Assembly: GCA_031279715.1 (NCBI GenBank) | Contig: JAITHY010000186.1 | Coordinates: forward strand, 1-7,213 | Direction: 5' to 3' | DNA from: Verrucomicrobiales bacterium | GTDB lineage: Bacteria > Verrucomicrobiota > Verrucomicrobiia > Methylacidiphilales > JAAUTS01 | Length of the DNA: 7,213 bases | Made by a program: the position numbers and the translations under genes | Shown here: piece by piece, positions 5,388-7,213 of the stretch | How positions within the stretch are numbered: the first letter of the stretch is position 1 | How the letters are laid out: the number at the start of each line of letters is the position of its first letter | The notes under the pieces: model-generated | What the model saw: only the letters and a program-made list of their open reading frames with translations | The model's database searches: none | Told to the model about the DNA's origin: nothing

Positions 5388-7213
5388 ATGAAAAAGATTA
5401 TTTTGGCATTGTTGCTGGCGGGCGGCGCGGGGTCACTGTCAGCGGCGCCGGTGGTGGTTTATGACGGGTCGCTCACGCCTGGCGGCATGGTTTTGGCCGG
5501 CGCGCGCATTTTTACCAACTCCGGGAAAAGCTGGATTTATGCGCCGGCCTCGGTCAACGCGTACACTGTCGTCACCGGCGGCGGCGGCTACACGACGCTG
5601 AACACCGGCACCGGCGCCAGCGGCAGCCCGGCGGAGGGCGTCGCGGCAGGCTTCGCCACACTGGGCGGGATGGCCCTCAACTCCAGCTCCGGCTACACGC
5701 TGACCGTCAACTTGAAAACCAACGGGGAATCGCATTCTGGCAACCCCGCTGCCGACGGCCCAAACCGCGCCGGATTCAGCCTCACGCTCATCGGCAGCGA
5801 CAGAACCAAGTCTATCGAAATCGCTTTTTGGCGCGACCAAGTCTGGGTGCAAACCGGCACCGCCAACGGCGAGACGATTTTCAAGCACGGCGAGTCCGCC
5901 GCCATTGACACCGCCAGCGATTTCCACGAATACAACATCGTCGTGCAGGGGGATTATTACACGATTTACAATGGCCAGGAATTTTTGCTGACCGGCCTGC
6001 TGCGCGATTATTCCTCCAGCAGCGCGGGTTTCAACGGCGTGGCGGTGTACCAGACCGCCAATTTCTTTTTCATGGGTGACAACACCACCTCGGCGGGCGG
6101 CAGTTACAGTTTCAAGAACGTGCTGTTTGACACGGACGTGAATTTTTACCAACTGACCGGCGACGGCAACCAGCTGAGCATCCACGACGCGCTGGCGTTG
6201 CCCGGCGTGGAATATGCCACCGCCCTGGACCACAACGCCACGTGGCTCGCGCAAAACGGCGGCACCGTCAGCGGCAGCGGCAACTCCGTCAGCAACAGCG
6301 GCACCAACGCGGCCTATGGGTTGCTGGCGACCGGCGGCCAGTCGGTGATTGTCGGCGCGGATTTATTGGTGCGGACGACCAACAGCGGCACGAACTTGCA
6401 CGGCGTCGTCGCGGAGGATTTCGGCTCGGTCGCGCTGGCGGGCGGCACGGTCACGACGGCGGGTGATGTCTCGCACGGCCTGTTCGCCGGCAGTGGCGGA
6501 CTCATCGCCGCTGACGGTGTGACGGTGACGGTCGGCGGCGCTGATGCTGACGCCATCTTCGCGCAAGGAGGCACTGTCAGCGGCGTGAACTTGACGCTCA
6601 ACGGCGGCGTCCGAGCGCTGGCGCAAGGCGAGGTGACACTTGCCGGCGGCTCGGTCATCGTCAGCGCCACGGCGCCGGCGGTCACCGTCAGCTCTGGCGG
6701 CGCGGTGACGTTGCAAGACGTCGACTTGCAAGCCGGTGGCGCGGCGGCGGAGTTGCGCGGCGGCACACTGACCGTCAGCGGCGGCACCCTCAACGTCAGC
6801 GGCTCGCAAGTGTTTCTCGTTGACGCGAGCGGCGGCGGCGCGCTGACCGTCAGCAACAGCGCGAGCATCACCAACGGCGCGGACAAAATTTTGCTCACCG
6901 CCACCAACAGCGGCACGTTTGATTTTACCATCAGCAACGCGGACCTCGGCGGCGACATTGTGGCGAAGGACGCGGCGGTGACGGTTTACTTGCAAAATTA
7001 CGCCCACTTGCGCGGCGCGATTGACCCCGTTGACCTGGACATTCAGGCGGGCAGCCGCTGGACCGTCACCGGCAACTCCACGGTTGGCGCGCTGGCCAAC
7101 AGCGGCAGCGTAATCTTCGCCGGCGGCGCGACGGTGAAAACATTGCGGGCGGCGGGCCTGTCCGGCGCGGGTGCGTTCGTCATCAACGTACTCGACGACC
7201 TCAGCGCCAACGA
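5388..7213 (+). CDS. Autotransporter-type surface protein, N-terminal 608 residues (runs off window)
   Basis: The gene opens with a signal peptide: MKKIILALLLAGGAGSLSA with likely cleavage before APVVV. Residues about 22-255 form a non-repetitive domain with jelly-roll-like strands (SIEIAFWRDQVWVQTG, FHEYNIVVQGDYYTIYNG, SYSFKNVLFDT), resembling concanavalin-like or choice-of-anchor domains. From about 275 on it is a Gly/Ser/Thr/Val/Ala-rich repetitive passenger with TVSG, TNSGT and LTVSGG units, as in beta-helical autotransporters. The stretch SRWTVTGNSTVGALANSG (about 558-575) matches the pertactin-like W.v.g.S.v..L pattern. The C-terminal beta-barrel that would confirm type Va secretion lies outside the window. 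Codons mostly end in C, unlike the G-ending codons of the plus-strand genes at the left. No Shine-Dalgarno is visible. A role in adhesion or surface coating is inference. Confidence 0.8.
   Translation, partial: MKKIILALLLAGGAGSLSAAPVVVYDGSLTPGGMVLAGARIFTNSGKSWIYAPASVNAYTVVTGGGGYTTLNTGTGASGSPAEGVAAGFATLGGMALNSSSGYTLTVNLKTNGESHSGNPAADGPNRAGFSLTLIGSDRTKSIEIAFWRDQVWVQTGTANGETIFKHGESAAIDTASDFHEYNIVVQGDYYTIYNGQEFLLTGLLRDYSSSSAGFNGVAVYQTANFFFMGDNTTSAGGSYSFKNVLFDTDVNFYQLTGDGNQLSIHDALALPGVEYATALDHNATWLAQNGGTVSGSGNSVSNSGTNAAYGLLATGGQSVIVGADLLVRTTNSGTNLHGVVAEDFGSVALAGGTVTTAGDVSHGLFAGSGGLIAADGVTVTVGGADADAIFAQGGTVSGVNLTLNGGVRALAQGEVTLAGGSVIVSATAPAVTVSSGGAVTLQDVDLQAGGAAAELRGGTLTVSGGTLNVSGSQVFLVDASGGGALTVSNSASITNGADKILLTATNSGTFDFTISNADLGGDIVAKDAAVTVYLQNYAHLRGAIDPVDLDIQAGSRWTVTGNSTVGALANSGSVIFAGGATVKTLRAAGLSGAGAFVINVLDDLSAN
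6378..6917 (+). repeat. Passenger-domain repeat unit TNSGT (15-base direct repeat)
   Basis: ACCAACAGCGGCACG occurs at 6378-6392 and 6903-6917, both encoding TNSGT in the same frame; related NSGT and NSGS units lie at about 6294 and 7099. This is probably ordinary internal repetition of the beta-helix passenger. Confidence 0.65.
6501..6519. repeat. 19-base sequence identical to 4256-4274
   Basis: This is the second copy of CTCATCGCCGCTGACGGTG, here read on the plus strand as LIAADG in the passenger domain. The two genes are unrelated and use opposite strands and different phases, so protein homology cannot explain the match. Confidence 0.85.

Larger units (their letters stand above)
139..6854. 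repeat. Dispersed DNA word, core GTCAGC, consensus CAYYGTCAGCGGCG
   Basis: I counted 43 cores by eye. Plus orientation starts: 627, 795, 1289, 2137, 3057, 3456, 3462, 3508, 3651, 3829, 3854, 4168, 4394, 4431, 4583, 4616, 4662, 5018, 5438, 6267, 6288, 6576, 6660, 6687, 6774, 6795, 6849. Minus orientation (GCTGAC): 139, 687, 1079, 1193, 1809, 2157, 2481, 3234, 4093, 4138, 4265, 5183, 5699, 6510, 6546, 6842. Thirty-six are followed by G and 18 by GG. The left flank is usually CACC, CATC, CACT or CATT. About five cores would be expected by chance at this base composition. Spacing is irregular. The function is unknown. Confidence 0.85.

Noticed and set aside
5439..6254. Long minus-strand open frame antisense to the autotransporter gene
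   Set aside because: It mirrors the repetitive high-G+C sense gene, has no recognisable domain and lacks a promoter. The plus-strand frame has a signal peptide and coherent repeats.
6314..7007. Two overlapping minus-strand open frames opposite the passenger domain
   Set aside because: Their Pro/Ala/Thr- and Arg/Ala/Val-rich translations are what the complement of Gly/Thr/Ser codons gives; no independent coding evidence.
5388..7213. Counting autotransporter copies as independent evidence for the word
   Set aside because: Many copies there encode the in-frame TVS unit and may be protein-level repeats, so I also gave the count without this gene.

Overview
The window is high-G+C bacterial DNA, roughly 60-65% by eye, and densely coded. 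The best guess for the host is a Gram-negative member of the PVC group (Verrucomicrobiota or Kiritimatiellota). This rests on a lipoprotein built of repeated DUF11-type domains like the chlamydial OmcB family, next to a large autotransporter-type surface protein. The assignment is inference, since no rRNA or marker phylogeny is available here.

Layout. (1) Positions 1-1361, plus strand: a compact operon with the 3' part of a CopA-like copper P-type ATPase, a membrane-anchored rhodanese and a four-helix MauE/DoxX-type membrane protein. It ends at a strong bidirectional hairpin terminator (1378-1411). (2) Positions 1425-2936, minus strand: the DUF11-repeat lipoprotein, converging on that terminator. 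(3) Positions 2983-3648, plus strand: an exported DUF1573 protein divergent from the lipoprotein. (4) Positions 5293-3652, minus strand: a TPR/YfgM-like membrane protein, then tsaE and tsaB, whose products act together in tRNA t6A synthesis; tsaE and tsaB overlap by 8 bp. (5) From 5388, plus strand: the first 608 residues of a surface protein with a globular N-terminal domain and a repetitive beta-helix passenger, running off the window. The divergent gap between (4) and (5) holds a perfect 19-bp dyad and candidate promoters in both directions.

The most striking signal is not a gene. A short DNA word, consensus CAYYGTCAGCGGCG with core GTCAGC, is scattered through the window on both strands. 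I counted 43 cores by eye, against about 5 expected from base composition. It occurs in unrelated genes in four different reading phases (Val-Ser, Ser-Ala, Ala-Asp, Leu-Thr), in the gap before tsaE, and across the tsaB stop codon. Two unrelated genes share an identical 19-base copy, and some copies form inverted pairs. The DUF11 lipoprotein gene is nearly free of good copies. This looks like selection or spread at DNA level, as with uptake signal sequences or the cyanobacterial HIP1 word, and I know of no described equivalent in this group.

A second oddity is the ATPase. It appears to have lost about 110 residues in frame, joining the SEHP motif of the nucleotide-binding domain straight to the P domain. 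It also has Cys where the MxxSS copper-site motif normally ends in Ser.
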